A stretch of 64,000 bases of DNA from Fasciolopsis buskii (GCA_008360955.1 LUCM01000317.1:196517-260516); one strand, 5' to 3'. Counted from the first letter of the stretch, positions 1 through 15,700 are shown. Program-made: numbers and translations. Notes: a model not told the origin generated them from the letters alone.

Positions 1-3000
1 AGCAGACCCACGTGCGCATCATCGTAGTGTAAACGACTTCTCTATCCCCTGGATTTGAAGACAAACAAAGTGCAGTGGTACGCTTAGTATTCTCAAAATT
101 AATTGTTCACGTGATCTTGAACTGTATGTAATTCAAAATCATACTTTTGTACTGCAGCACCACTTGAATTAGATCTACAGGAGATAACGAATAATTTAGT
201 TGTTACTCAATAAAATGTAGCCTCTAGCATTACATCTTTAATAATGCGGTAGGCCTAATACCAGGATGAAAAATCAGGTCATATAAATTACTGGCTGAGT
301 ACGTGAGTTTCTGAAGAAGTGAAATAGAAGTGTTTGAACAAACTAGACCAAACAAATTGCGCCGCAAGTCATCTAGCAAATATTCCCCATGCTTGTGTAC
401 GTATGATCGTTCCTGTCGGTTTCGAAATTCAGGACTTACACGCTGCTTCGACGACACCTTTTTCGGCTGTCGGAGCGATGCAACCGAACAAAATTACAAA
501 CACAAACGTACCATCATCAGTATCATCGCTGCACTAGCGACAATCATTGTGCTCAGTCAATCAACAATCGTGCAACAACTGCCCGAGCGGAAGCAAGCGT
601 CGTGGAAGCGCAATAAGCGAAGCGGAAAATCGTGAGTCCAACACACACAACACACACACCCCGATCCAGATGCTCGACGATTCTCGGAAAAAATGGGGAC
701 ATCTCAGAACTGGGCGCTTGAAACCTGTTGATCTGACAGTGATGACTCCGATGTCACCTGTGAAAGAATCCGTTCCGCCGAGTCTGCTGCCTGTTGGCAA
801 CACAAAATTAAAAACTAATGTCTGGTGGGTCAACCAACAAGCGCCTAGGCACACAAACAAACAATGAAATAATTGTGCAGAGGAGCCTTCAGTGAAACAA
901 AATCCTTCACATTCTCTTTCCTCTCAATATTCACCGGCCTCAGAGTCTAGGCTACTCGATTTGCCTGTGATGACAGGTAAGTTGTGAATGAACACGATGA
1001 AATCTTCCCATTACCCACGTTGAAATTGGACAAATAGAATTAGTCTTTTGTGTATCCTGAAACGCTGTCAAATTGTGTTTGAGAAACAATTGCTACCAAA
1101 ATGATTACCTCGATATTGGTTTTGCAAATGAATTTGCAAAACAAAAACGAGTAAAAGAATTGTTGCTCCTATCACATCAGAAGATCCAAGCCGAAACAAT
1201 AAAAACTCAAACCTGTTCATACCTAGTCCCATTTGGTTTTAGTTCTTTAAGATTACATCTGATGATTCACAGAGTAGTCAGAAACCAACAGCAACTTATT
1301 TCGTGGAGATCTGATAGTACCGTCCTAATAAAATGCAATGTGATCAAACCAAGAAGGGTTCTACTCAGTCCCTTAATTTCAGGTACCAGAAAAAGTGGCA
1401 AATTCCGACAGCTAGCCAAATTTACAATTATTCGTCTACTTATTTTGAGGCTATACCGACCATATTTGTCAAGGCAGCAGAAAAGTCACTGCATTTTGTG
1501 CGAAATCTGACTGCCCGTCACACTGCTCAGTTTCATCCGTATATCGTTTTCTCAACGAGACTTCAGCAAGACAGCCGTTCTCAAAGGACCACAAGCGAGA
1601 GGGAATTCAGTCGAGGAATAGAGCGCAGATTAACCATGTCTTCAATCTCAGCGCAGTACAACGGCTTCTGTAAAAGCAGCTTCCGTGTTCCCTCCCTTTT
1701 TCTACTGAAACTTCCACTATGCCATAATTATAGCTGAAACCAGTTTGTAAGTAATTGTTCGTCTGATTTCGTGCTTTCTTAGGTTTTGAGATATTACCGA
1801 TCAGATTTAGACTAAATTGCAATTACCTAGTCAATTAACTTATGCTTCATAGCTAAAATAACAGAGAAGTGGGACTGGATAGAAAGTTTTACTGCCACTT
1901 ATCACAGCGAAGCAAGCTTCACAAACCCTTGGGCAAGAAATAACTTTTGATGAGACTGAGAAAAGTCGTTGGATAAGCTACATCAAGTGCGGAAATCAAA
2001 CTTTTGCCAAGTACCTATTCGTCATATGGCATAAACACTCAGATCACATTTGAAAAGATATCCCACCAATCTTCTAAGCAATAGTGATGCGCATCCATCG
2101 TACTCCAAATGGAACATGAACCCTGGACGAACGAAAGCTATTGTCGGGCCGTCATATCCTCTAGGAAATCCGGGGTGACTGTTCATGGTTCACTGAATCC
2201 CAAAAGTAAATGATTTATCTCCGGACAACCTCAAATAGTCAACTGAGACTTGATGCGGTGTGATGAACTTTTCACTAAGAGTACAATGTTTTGTAACTAG
2301 GATGTCCCCGTCTGGATATTCGATTTAAAGTAATTGTGTTGATCTTGACTGTCAAAAATATTCACTGCGGTTTGTAAAGTCTTGTATGTAATTAACCCCA
2401 AGCAGAGCACTATACTAATGATGTTACCGTGTAGGGAATCCTGGTGATAATATCAGGCCAATGGGCACACGGTTGAAAATTGTATATCCAACCTTACGTC
2501 AGAATGCAAGCATTGAAGCAATTAAATTCTAATCCCGTACTGGAAAGACACAGAAATCGTTTTAACTACCTCGTGTAGTCGAAACGTCGGCGCATTACAT
2601 CTACCAACAAAGCTGTGTTATTAACATTATATCATTCACCAAAAAAACCAATACATGGCGCATCGATTTTTCGATACACTCCTTACATCATTTGGTCCTG
2701 ACACAGAAATCGTTTAACTGGAAAGTTATTTGGCAGTAAAATAATAATCAGAGATTATTAAAAAAGGTTATTGCATACACCTATCAGTAAACTTAATTTT
2801 GTTTGATTCGTTTCTGTTGAACAGAACACTACTGGATTACTATTGTGCCTGGTGCACTAGTACCAACGGCAGATCATTCAGCAAACCGTTCAGGGTGTAA
2901 ACGACTGATTTTGTTTGGTTACTGTCCGGTTTTTGCCAACTCGGTTTATTCCATTGCTCAGTAGAAAATGAGGCACATGAATTCAAAAGACAAACCCCGA

Positions 3001-6000
3001 TGGTAACAAAGCCTATTTGTGTTCAGAACAAAGGTGGCCAAAAGAGACCTGCACACTCTTTCTGAGCGAGAATTCTGTCAGCAGAATGTCCTTTTTCGAT
3101 CAGATGTGAAATAATCGAAATAAGGATTTGCATTTAATCTGCTTTGATGCTGACTCCGTTGCGTTCGTCCTCACCGACGGAATTATTCAAGCACAAAAAA
3201 GGTAGGCTAGTATAAGACGCGAAGAATCCCCCGGGTATAACATTTTCCAAATGCCACAATATCCACTGGAGAAGTTTTGTGACTTTTCAGAGTGACACTT
3301 TTGCCAGTTTCAAGTTATATTGCTTTACCAGGTTCTTCAGGGGATAGTGGTCAGGTGGTAAGCCACAGGCGTACCTTGGCAGGAACGGATGGATGAATGT
3401 GTCCTATTTCGCCACGCAATAATTTACTTTTGAAGTTTCCTATCGTGAGACTTGAATGGCGAATTCGTCTTTGCAGTTTAGCAATAGTGACAAGTAAATG
3501 TGAAATTGCTGCCTAACCACTCTGATACCGCGGTATAACAAAACAAATCAACAAAAGCTATGCATGAATTATTTTCACTTTCATAGCCCACCGGCCATTG
3601 TCTCTGGGCAGGCAAAATTGTTGTGTTAGCGATATCGCATTTTCGCCTCCCTATTGGTTGTGTACTAAGCTACTGCAGAACAAGGAATGCATCGAAAAGC
3701 AACCCCACCTCAGACCTGTGTAACTTCCAATGGCCAAAAGTGCAAGCAACAAGCATTCACATAGTGTTGTGTAATGGGAGCATGTTACGTGTGGCTGCAA
3801 CTGCAAATTGTGTTCAACATTTCCAGACAACAAGAATCCGGAGCTAATGCTTCGGTATGGAAAGAACAGAGCGAAATGACATGACAGCGGGGTCGCGGGA
3901 CGGAGTAGGAGCAAAATGAAACGTCCGAAAGAACATGAAACACCAGGAACTGGTAAGAAGACAGGAGAGTTTTCGACAGTTCAAATTAGCGTGCTTGTCA
4001 TTTTCAATTGGCTTCAGGTATGTCTAAAATCATTTACAGTGATAAACAATCGATAGTTCTCCGAACCAGTTTTATTCCGCGATAAAATGTTTTTGAAGAG
4101 TGACAGGAACATAGTCCATTTCAGCATAGTTATCTATCAAAACACAAAGTCTGGTTCCTCAATGACATCACGGTTCGATTTAAACGAAATAAATTGTAAA
4201 ACTGTTTTGAAACAATAGATATGTTGTGATTTTTCAAATGCTTAGTTTATTGAATCGAACATTCAACTCAGACTCGTCCTGCCGTGGTTTGCTTCACAGT
4301 TAGGACGCGATGGATAGAATGATGTTGTTTTCCAATGAAGTAGAAGCATTTATGAATTGTTTGTATAGTTTTCAATGGCGACTTTAACGCAGGTATTGGC
4401 TGATGAATCATCCAAGCGAATAAACTAGTCATTGAAGACAACTGAAGGCCAAAAGCAAACTATATCGAATACGAAGATCGGAAAAGAACTAGCACAGTAC
4501 ATTACCATCGGATATTGAAACACTTTAAAATTTTCCATGATTCAAGTTCTGTTTCGCAAGTTTTATGCTTGTACAAAAATTCTGAAAACCGTAACAATAG
4601 GTTTTATGAAACTTCGCATCTCCGACTTCAGTTATTAAATCTGACACTCGTTCTTCTTCTCCTCGCCAAAAATCAGTTGATTATTTTCACCAAGTTACCC
4701 TGTTAACTAGCTATGATTTTAGCCTCAAGGCAGCTTTCTGTGCACTTTGTTCCTCCTAAATTGTCCGCTGCTTCGTGATTATTGGTTTAAAACGCTTTGC
4801 GGTAGCATTAAAAGAACCTTCATTATCGTGGTTAACTTCCTTTTACGAAAGAGATTGGTTTTCTTACGCCCAAGATACGGTCCTCTTCAACTATTTGGTC
4901 GACACAGAACATCCGATACTCGGTGTTTTGATGTAGCAGTTGGATCGATTGCCTCTGGGCCGAACCTGTTTGAAAACTCTCTTAAATTCATTGTTAAATC
5001 GATGCCGATATGAAAGTATCGGCGTTTCTGCATACAATAAGCAAAGACACCGCGTTTTGTTGTGGTCTCCTGGGGGGTTGGTGGGAAACTGAAACCCTTT
5101 GCCAAGTTATTTGCGACAAAACACGAAATTATAAATCATGTTTACCTTGGCTATATTATTGTAGGCGTGACAAAAGCATGGACGGTGATTTTCAGGATGG
5201 AGGACAGAATGCCTTTTAAGGGAGAGTTCGGCCATAACAATTTATCTTTTGGATCAAGCTCTTCGGTCGAAGACTGCCGTTACGATATTTGCGAATATAT
5301 GTGGTGCAGTCGCTATAAACCCGTTGTAACTTTAATCCCGTTTTCCACCGATCGGTTAAAATGCGTTTATTGTTCTTCAGCAGTTATCCCCTGAAAATCC
5401 ACGACTACAATGTTTTTAGGGGCAACAAAGTCGTGATCGGAAAATAACAATTGATGAGGAAGGCACCAGCAAACAGAAGTATAACACAGGCTGTGTGAAA
5501 CTGATCTAACGTTCCAAGCGCCAACAGGATATCAGGATTTCTTCTAAATGATTGGTGTGCAGTCCTAGGGCCAGTTGAATTCTAAAGTAGAATTGTCACA
5601 TCTGACCTCTTTGCACTCGGGACGTCCAGCAACACTGCGATTTTGATGGACTATATTTTCAAAATATTACTCTGCTCTGGCAGTAGCGTCTGGCTTTCAA
5701 TGACGATTTTCGGCACCTTGCGTCTTTCGTAGGTAGTTGTATACGGGCAAAACAATCCACTCAGTACTACCCCAAAAAAAATTGGGCATACCTTGCTTAT
5801 GCCTATTTGTTGCCTACCTCTCTGTGCACAATCCGCTCAGGGCATTGGATGCGATGATGATGGTTTTGTCATTCTGTCAAGTTGAGTATGGATTTTAGAA
5901 AAATAATTTTCATTTGGATATCTGTCGATGATTTATGGTCTGATTCCAGAAATGGAGATTACAGCTGATGAGAGAAACTGATGGAGCCAAACAGGAAGAA

Positions 6001-9000
6001 ACGTTGAAGCTGGAGAGGCCTATTGGTCAGTTGTTGAATTTTCATTCTCCACAAAAGCAAGACGGACCAAATTAGAAGCAAACACTTCACATTTCCTGAA
6101 CACTCCCGAATTACTCCTGGCAATATCGTTTCGGTTCTATACTAAGGTCCTCATGTAAGTCCATATTTCAATATGCATACAGGTATAAATTGGATCTTCT
6201 AAAGTTGAATATGGGGTTTCCTTAATTATTGTGAATTAATTCATTTCATACAACATGTAGGTTTTTCTCAGTATTCCTGTTGTTCAGATCGGGTGCACTG
6301 ACTGATGCAAATGTAGCACGAAGTCACTTTCTGATAAGCGAAAGTCAGAACTACTGGTAAGATGCACATTTTCGACAGTTTTGGAGAGCAAAATAGGATT
6401 TGATAGCTCAAACAAGAGATGACTAGTGATGGACCTATTAATATTGTTTTAACATGAAAATTACTACGAAGCATTCAATCAGTAGGTGTTAGACAACGTG
6501 TTCGGGACCAGAACACGGTTGGTCTAGGTGAACTGAACGCCCTATATCATTATTTCTAAACAACGGTAGACGGTTTGACAAACGGAATCGTGATCGCTTT
6601 GGCCTCGGCTATTTGGCGAGGTTCAATATGTATTAATTAAAATCTTGTAGGTCGGAAAGGTCCCAAGTAACTGACATCTATCTATCTGACGATCAGCTCT
6701 GACCATGTGAGTGATGTTGGCTTTGATGTTTCCTTCTGTAGATCAGCTGAAAGTGGTGTTCCCGAATACGATCAACAAGGCTTTTCGTCTTACACTCACT
6801 GTGGCCTACACCAAAAGAGCAGCGAGACTGTCGAAAACAGAATAAGGGTGAATCCGACAAAAAAACCGTCCTTTGGCTACCTCGATACGACCAACCAAGA
6901 TAAGAATGAACCGATAAAAATCAGCGGCATGCAAGTAATTTGTTGTGAATTTGGATCGGTTTCTTAATGGATTTGGGTAATGCGTCGCGTCTAGATGCAC
7001 TTCGATAATCAATAGACCTCTCCTCTTACGATGAGCACTCTCCAGTTATCTGACGAGTTTGGATAAAAACAGACAACATATTGGTTCTTATTAACTTTCC
7101 GTTGATTAGGCCAAATAAACCTCTTTGGCCCACGCTAACAGATGACGATCATACGGCACACTAGGAGGGCGCTACACGTTTTACTGTTCTGTTAAATCCA
7201 CTTAAAAAGCAGTTTATTAAAAAGTGGCGCTTGATGAACGGACACTTTGTTGCATTCCTTAAATCATGAAAAATATTTGGACTCATTAAACGGGGTATCC
7301 CTAATAGTACATGTAAGAAGGCAACCGTGATGGTGCTTGAATGTCAGCAGATTACAGGCGAATTTCAAGGTCAATGACCCCTTGATTGATCGCAAAATAT
7401 GGAGAGCGTGTGCACTTTTAGTTGTATAAATATGCTTGCATGCGCAGGTATGAGTAAATACGTGTGTCCGACTAATCAGGCTGACAAAGTGCGTGCTAAT
7501 GGTATACCATAATGATTGCTTTCACACGAATGCATCGCTTTCCACCTAGTGATCGACTTTCATGACACGACACTTAGTTCAAAGAAAACATACTGAACGG
7601 CCAGTTTACGAGTCGATGTTACAGAAATCATCTGCAGGAAACTGGTGTCCAATACATCGTTAAAATTCGGTCTGGATAAACAAGCGGCAAATCTGTTCAA
7701 CCCAAACACATTAAGGATTTGCCCCTTTGGAAGTACCTCGCAAAGTTCTCGACTGGCAGGCAAGCAAGCAAAATGTGAAAGTCACTAGATGAAAACTTTC
7801 ATGCTGATTGAGGAATACCGGAAGGTGACTATCTAGCATGTCCGAATTATGAGATTCAGCAAAGCTATGGGTAAGTGCCAAAAGGTCTTGAGATTATCAG
7901 GGACATTCGAAGTTTGGCTTGGTAGGGTTCTGCAGGATAATAAGTTTTTACAGCCGTTACAATAATTAACGATGCACCCATCCTCAGCCGAGTACAATGA
8001 GATAGGGAAAAACGGTCAAATCAGATGAATAAAGCCGGAAGCTATGTTGTCAAAGAGAAACGTTGTTAGATCTTATGCTCTCGTTCCCCATATTATCGGG
8101 GACTCTTTCCTTTTGGTGTAGTTCAGCAGTAGAGTTCAAAACGCCTGTTAGACTAAATGAAATTTTCAGCCGCTTTCACATTTATTCATCCGTTCGGCTA
8201 TGTGATTGTCACTATTGGTCAGATGAGAAATTGCTTTGAAAACTGACTGGTATCATTGACTTTGTTGTTTTTCGTGCAATTCTTTCCCCCGGAAAGACTT
8301 CAAGGATACGAATGACTTCGAATTTGGCCAAAGATATCAGAGAAGCTTCTATGGTTGTCCCCGGCAAGAGAGAAGCAAGCTTTTGAATAACTAAATGCCT
8401 TCGTTTCCAATGTTTCGACTAATAAGCAGATGAACACTTTCATCACAATTAAATGTTTAAAAGTTTGTTTAATGCATTTCAGTCCATTGGTGATGGCAGC
8501 CTACAGATGATAAGGAAATCTCTCAAATCTACCGTCGTTCAACGCTTCGGCAGATGTTACCTTTCAGGACACAACATAACTTCCCATTTATTCAAATTAG
8601 ACGAGTGTCCAAAAGTTTGGTTTATTCAGAAGCCGCAACGCTTATTCGTGGAAAGGTGTTCGTAAGTCAGTGAAAGACAAAAATCTGATTGATTAGGATC
8701 GCCGTGGCACACATACCTAGTGAACATCACTGCAAAACCAATTGTGTATATCAGGGAATGGTCAGTACTTTCTTCCTTCCGCGTACTGCTGATAGCAGCT
8801 TGTGTGAACTTTCTTCGAAAGACTGTAAATTTTCGCATATTGAAGCTTCAGATCACCATGCTGACATCGAGTTTATCGATCGTCGGGGGAGATCACAAAT
8901 AATCGCACTGATTCATCCCGAGCTAGAAGACGGTAATGAAAAAACAAGTGAAATGATGGACACAAGACGAGGCCCCGTGAGGTAGGGTTAGTCAAGCCAG

Positions 9001-9200
9001 CTAGTGACAGAGGAAACAACTAGGCGGGGTTGGAGACTGAGATAAACAAAGGAGAAATGAGCAAGTGAACAGACACTCGGCGAAATCTACTTCTAATTCT
9101 CTGTTCGGACAAAACGCACACACGACTAGCCACAGATTGTTAGTTGGACCGATTTGTCGCAGTTCCCAGAGGTCCAAAACCTATTTGCTCCGCCTTGATG
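1..9200. other. No gene recognised
   Basis: AT-rich sequence with scattered short open frames on both strands. The longest (1073-1510 and 1333-1737, plus) overlap each other in different frames and show no family motif. No tRNA, rRNA or clear transposon domain was seen. Distant small exons of a large-intron gene cannot be excluded. Confidence 0.6.
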
Positions 9201-9206
9201 AGTGCA

Positions 9207-9290
9207 GCGTGTGTATGCGGTCGTTGGTTCAAGCACTCCTCTGTCAATGCATGTGTGTATTTGCGAATGTGTGCGTGCATGTGTGTACGT
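9207..9290. repeat. TG-rich low-complexity tract
   Basis: The plus strand is dominated by TGTGTG/TGCGTG words (for example the run around 9248-9290). It is degenerate, not a perfect microsatellite. Confidence 0.75.
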
Positions 9291-9727
9291 GCGTACAAGT
9301 GAGTTTCAACCCTCGAATGAAACGCCAGGTATGAGGGTGTGCACATTTTGCATTTATGTGTCTCGAGCACAGGCAAGCCTAGTCGCCGCGCGGCCCTTAG
9401 GGCTGTGTGGATAGCTGGACAGGTTAACATCATTGAATTAGTTTGCTCATCTTTAGACTTAGAGTCTATAATCAACTCAGTTTATTGATGCAAATTGCTT
9501 GCATGATGAACGGTGACCGAGTACGATTCCCTAGCTAAGCCTTGGGGTGTTTAGGTTGGACGGACACGAGAAGAGCGAAAATAATGACGACGGCCGTGCT
9601 GTTGATGGTGTTGGTGGTGAATAATGTCCAGTCGTGGCTATTGTGACAACAGTGGTGGTGGCGGTATCCAGCGGAAGTCCATCGAGCAAGAAAGTTGACG
9701 ACCGGTAAATGACTGAGTGTGTTAGGA

Positions 9728-9795
9728 ACAAACAAGCGGGTGGCCGAGTGAGCGAGTGAGCGAGTAGGTGGATGGAGGAGGTAGATGGATGGGGA
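9728..9795. repeat. G/A-rich GAGC/GAGT and GGATGGA short repeats
   Basis: Tandem GAGCGAGT-like units followed by GTGGATGGAGG-like units on the plus strand. Confidence 0.75.
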
Positions 9796-9799
9796 GGAA

Positions 9800-12700
9800 G
9801 ACTGTGGATTCACGAGAACTGTATATGTGAGAAACAGTGACTTTTTGTGCGGGAATTGAATTACTCTGCCAGTTAGCTTCCTTGCCGTAATTACGGCTCT
9901 TCTTGTCGGTGAAGCATAAAGACTGTTGGACGAGTGAGGATAACGTGAAACGAAAATATCGGTCACGGAGATCGGAATCTTTTGAACGGCGGAACGGCAA
10001 TGATCGAAAGCAAACTATGGTGAGGATAAAACAGCGACGGAAAGGAAAAAAGAGGACTGAAAACAACAATAATGCTGTTATTAAAATGGAACTCATTAAA
10101 AGGGTAATATATTAGTCGGAAATTCTATGGAACAATAACCAGTATTTGGATCACTTCATCGTTTTTACTGGAATGGAGCCGAAAATATTCAAAACGGAGT
10201 AGAACGTGTAATCACAAAGAGAACCCCATTCTCTGAGTAAGAATGAGAATACAAAAGACTTTAAATTCTATGCCAGCGCTCATATGAATAATGCCTAGCG
10301 CAACACGAATGTTATACTACCTAGTAGTTAGTTGGATTGGAGGTCATTATTTCAATGAAACCGGACAGTCAATAGTTCTGTTTGCTCAAAACGTTTCATT
10401 AGAAAATTAGTGTCACAGCAGAAGCGCTTTGTGGTGAGGCAGATGGCAAAACAATGGAAAATGAGTATTTTGCCAAGCTACTGTAGGCAGGGATTGTATT
10501 GGGGATTGGGGAAGACAGACAGTGTGCTTTCCAGTTTCATTATTACATTATCCTTCGTACTGTGTGATAATTTTTCTTCAGATTCCAATTCGAATAGAAA
10601 AGTGAGTAATATTCCGAAGAAAACTCAGATCAAAAATGTTTGATATGGTTTCTAAAGCTATTCCTAAGTGTGTTATTCGCATACTGCTCGCAGTGACATT
10701 CTCATTCTCTTTCACTGGTGGATCTAACAGCTCCTAACTTCTGGAACGCCGACGATGAATCGGTATTCCGGATGTCTCGAACAGCAGCTATTTGGATAGA
10801 CAATTGACCCTAGTTTGTTATACAGTGAAGTCATTTCATCCCTTTAAATTATGCTTCCCGACTTTACTAAAATGAGCTACCATGTGCAAACAATGCCTGG
10901 GAGATGTGACAGTTCACTACGCGCGATGGCCAAGACATGCCCGAGAGATTTCTGTAGAAAGTAGGAGATTATTGACTTAACCTAAGTCGGTTTCATCATG
11001 AAGACTCCACGGGTGCACTATTATTCCCGCACTTGATAGAAACAACTACAATGAATATGGAAAGACTAGTAAATGCAGCAATAAAGTAATCCAAACCTCT
11101 ACGTTTTCTTTTAGAGATTGGACCTGAATATATCGTTTCTCCTTTCAGAACGAAACTATTCTTCTCTCGACAATTTTGATGGAAGATCATGGCTGACCAT
11201 CTCGTGGATAAGTTTTGGTTTATTTACCGCTAAAGCCAGTGACAGACAGCAAAATACATTTTGGGGGCCTGCAAAAATATTTCATTCTTCTATCGCATGC
11301 GGGCCCAGCAACGTTACAATCTAAACCAACTTGACAGTAACGTCTAAGGCAGTAAGACGGACTTAACTGGAAGGCTAGCATTCATTTCCTCCTCTATTGT
11401 CGTTTATAAGATACAGAAAATCTTACACCCACTGTTCGCATCAGTTGATCGGTCTTTCCATCTCTAAAATGAAGCTTAGATGAGCCTACTCAGAACAAGC
11501 TCTCGGGAATTCCTTATTGTCATGTTTGTTTCTAAAAGATGTTGTAATGTTTTAGTGTTCCATATGTTGCAAACTGTTTATGTAGTGAAAAATTGGAAGC
11601 GGCTTCCTGCGCTCTTTATTAGTCGATGGGTATCTTGTCCGGACCAAGCAAAAACACTAAATCAGTAAACTTACCCTCAAACGCAACCATACTCATGTGC
11701 AGCTAGTTTGATTAAACTTATCTATGGTCCTTCGTCAAACAAATACTGCTTATTTCGAAACATCAAAGTTGAACTTCTCCGATACACTGCTTTACGAAAC
11801 AATGCTCAGAATTTGCGTCCCTAGATATACCCGGGCTACTGTTCATACGTTAACAATATGAAAACGGATCGGATTTCTTAAATATTGATGACTTTAGAAA
11901 TCATGGTAAACGTGGCCTGCCACATATAATCCACAGGTGACCGATGGAAAGACTACTAGTCAATGCAAACGCCTGTGGCACAAATAGCAAACTGGTTTTC
12001 TGATTCGGACCAGCTACCGTGGGCTAATACTACCTGAGTTTGTAACTATCTTGATGATTTCTGCCAGTATACTGAGTGGTCTACACGGCGGGGGAAAACC
12101 CGAATACAAAAATTATTGCCATCTAAAAGTGAGTGAAGTCCGTATAGTGAATATCGCTGACAGTCTGAACACACGCGCGAGATATTCTTGATAAGCACGC
12201 ATAAAAATTCCGGTTGCTAACTATACTTATAAACTGAATGCCCGATTATGTTTGCACAGCCCACTTATCAACATTCTCATCGCACGGTGCTAAAACAAAA
12301 AGCTGGCTCTCAGAAGAATAACTTATCTTCTCCACACACAACTACATGAGTTCGTCGAAAATTTTTATTAGAATACCATCATTTCATAGCGATTGTCTGC
12401 ACACTCACCAAGAAATAGGGATTTTCGCTGAAGAAGCAACGATTCAGTCAAGCACAATTTTGCTGTTTATCGACTACTAGGATGAAAAGTCAGATAGTGG
12501 GTGCCTTAATTATTTTTAGGTGGTGGACTGTGGATCAGTCAAAATTCACGCACAACACTGCCAAAATCGTCTGCAAAAATTTCAACCCAGCGGACAAAAC
12601 CAAAAGTAACGTGATAACATTGTTTGTATGCAATGTTCAGTCCGTAAAAAATATGGATGATTGTCGCTTTAATGTATGAAATGTAGCTTTAACAAAACAG

Positions 12701-15700
12701 CCGTTTAAAACGCACTTATCAACAGAACTGGCAATGATTCTCTATGCTGTGACAGACTTTCAGTAAAACGTGCAAATGCATTCCAGCTTGTTTAATTCAC
12801 TGAAACAATAAAAGGCTGGTGCACAGTGGCTTATATTTTATTCCTGTTCTTCTCCCGAGTACAACGATTCCGAACGCCTTTCGATTGATTCCGATCAAAA
12901 TCGTTTATTGATCTTTTTCAGAATGCTAATTAGGAGATCTTAACTAAGTACAGAAACTTACAAGCAATATATTAATTTGCTTCGCATCCTATGGGCTGCT
13001 CCGTCAATTCGTTTATCGGGCATAACCCTTGGCTTCGGCGATACGAGTATCTGGGACAAATCTGATAATTTGCAGGGGTTTTTATAACTCTGTTGATGGG
13101 TAACGATGTGCTCGTGTTTTTGAATCTATTATGCGTGATTAGCAAACGTTCACTAATTTATGAAACCATTAATATTCATGAAATTGCCTTTTTTTTGTTT
13201 TATCTCACATCTGCCTCATTATTGCTGCTCGGTATCAGCGCACGTCGGCGAAAGAAAGGTGAAAAAAACCGAGCGATATCAGAAATTCCGTCCGACTAAG
13301 CAGACTAAGAATGAACTGTTCTCCTCTACCGATAAATGGCACTTAGTTCTGCACATATGTCCAGAGTTTGCCATAATCAGTCACCCTCTTATACGTATAA
13401 ATCACCATAACTCCCATGTTAACTAAAGTCGGGAAATTCATCCCACCTATTGACTATTATTTGAAATGTCACGAAGTGTTTCGTTTACCAATTTTTGGAT
13501 TGATTTTTGTTGAGCAACATTCAGGTGCTCCGGTCTATTAAAATCCCATTTCAAAATCAACTGATATCAGTTACTCTGTTGGCAAAGATGCACATGTACA
13601 TAGGTTAATTGCACTGTCTATCGGATATCTCGTTGTTTTCGAAATTCCACTGATGGTGAATCAGAACTACTTATAAAACCAACTTCACGAGTGAAGTTGA
13701 ATGCTGCATTTGAAGTGTAAATCCCCGTCGAGTGATTGAATCCGTTCGAACGGAGCAGAAATGGGAGCTGCCACTCTAGTCAAACTAAATTTTTCCTCTG
13801 TTTAACGGTCTCCGTTTGGTTAATCAGTAAGTTCCGTCCTTGTCTTTTGCACTTATGTGTGAACGGCTTTAGTGCACAAAAGAAGTTATTAAGTGTAAAG
13901 AGATAAGTTTTTCTTCATGCTTTTAATCCGCGAAGACCAGAGCAAAGCGAGCATTACATCACCAGATACTTCCATTGTTCAAGTGTTCTATTCGTCCGAA
14001 GAATGGACGAAATATTCTAGTGATAAGGTGCACACTCGGTTTGTTATCACCCTTTTGACAGTTCCGAACTGTCGCCAAAGCTTACTAATTCCGTATTCTA
14101 ATTAACTGCATATCGCCTCATTAAACCCAAGTAATTGATACAGGTTGGTTTTCCTGATTTCTGACCCCGCTGACGGTTCGCAAAAAGTCAATGAAGACTA
14201 AATATCCAAGCACATTTGTCTTTATTCTTCACTGAAAACCCCTGTCCGTGTTCAGTTCCAAATGAGACACTTTGTTATCTGCCAAGTTATGGGACTTAGT
14301 GACGCTTATAATTTACTTTGAACATTCTTCTTGATTGCAAATCAGAATGAATTTGTTTCTTCAAACACGCATCCGCTAATTACTATTAGTAATTTCAGCT
14401 GAATCGCCTTTGTTATGCTCACAAATCAATTGTAATCCTTTCGTAAATGAAGCGCTGATCCGAAGTAGATTTTGATTGTATTTACGCGGTTTGTGAGAGT
14501 CATGTTGAAGTACATTTCCGAGCATTTGTCGTTCGTTGGATTGAAAATATCATCGCTCAGTTAGAGTTCGTGTGGTGCGACCACTAGCTCGAAAGTGACA
14601 AATGAGAAGATTCCACTGTTCGGCTCAGAGAGGAACTATCGTTGGGCTCGGCCCTTTCCCAAAACTGAACTCCTTGTTGAAGAGGGTAAAGCTGAAAATG
14701 AACAAAAATTAATCACAGGCGAGGCATTCAGATTACGTAGAACATTAAAACTCATATGAAAAGACTGATAGCTTTCCAATAAGGAGGAATAAAAAACGGA
14801 CTAGATTTTTGCCTTTTAATTTGAAACCATACTATGTAGGCCAAATAAAAGCCGTTTATTTCAATGGAATCGCATCATTTTACACCGTTTGCATTCTGAA
14901 AACGCCTATAAAGTACACGACTAGCTTGGCGAAAAATGGCTGCGTTTCTCGCCTAACCTCATTATCCATTATAAAGCATTTTCCTGTCTCGTCGCCTGCT
15001 TCCACTTAATTGAATCAATTCGTGGAAGAAAAAGATATTGTAGCCAAAAACGAACCTGGACTGTTTGCACATTTCTCTATAGGAATCCACCGAAAGCGAG
15101 CAAGCGGCACGTTCATATGTGGAGCATAGTCCATTTTCTTCGGCTGCTTTTGAGCAAGCTGAAGCAAATAAAAAGAAAGTGTTAGTACAGCAAAAACGAG
15201 TCTCCGTCCGGAGTTAAAACCATCCGGCAGAACATGAAATTCAGCATGCGAAAGTGGATCATTATTCCAGAGCCTCCCAAAAAACAACTAAAATCAATCA
15301 ATTAAAGAGGTTATCGAAAACTATCGTTTCAAGAACTGTTCCAGAGAAACCTGGCGACTGCGGTTTCCCATTATCAACAGACACAGAATCCATTACACAC
15401 CTGGTGTAGTTCACTCCGTCGCGAAACTCTGTCGCACACATAATTCCGACAACAAGGCAGCCAGTTTGTCCAGTTATTAGGTATTCTAAAAAATGTTTTT
15501 TTGCATTTGTTAACGGGGAAGAATTCTAAGCAAAATGATTAACAGTTATCTGGATTGTGTCACTCATGGCGGATGCTATCCTTAGAACTGGGCAATAAGT
15601 GGAACAGCCGCTGACAGTCCGACACACGACGGCTGAGCTATAATCGCTGTTAGCATCTTAACATAGTACTAGGCAGATTCCATGACTTTGAATGGGTTCG

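Noticed and set aside
330..632. Plus-strand open frame with a hydrophobic segment and a GTGAGT at its end, as a 5' exon
   Set aside because: No known domain, overlapping open frames in other phases, and no partner exon found.
1073..1737. Two overlapping 134-145 codon open frames as a gene
   Set aside because: They are in different frames over the same bases, have no motifs, and are of a length expected by chance in this much AT-rich sequence.
8697..8984. Open frame with charged, protein-like composition flanked by AG and GTAGGG as an exon
   Set aside because: An overlapping frame is also open, no domain is recognised, and no neighbouring exon was found.
9736..9760. GGCCGAGTGAG as a tRNA A box
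   Set aside because: It belongs to a GAGC/GAGT simple repeat, and no B box follows.
13008..13030. CCGTCAATTCGTTTA resembling a conserved small-subunit rRNA site
   Set aside because: The match is about 14 bases on one side only. The flanking sequence shows no rRNA similarity.
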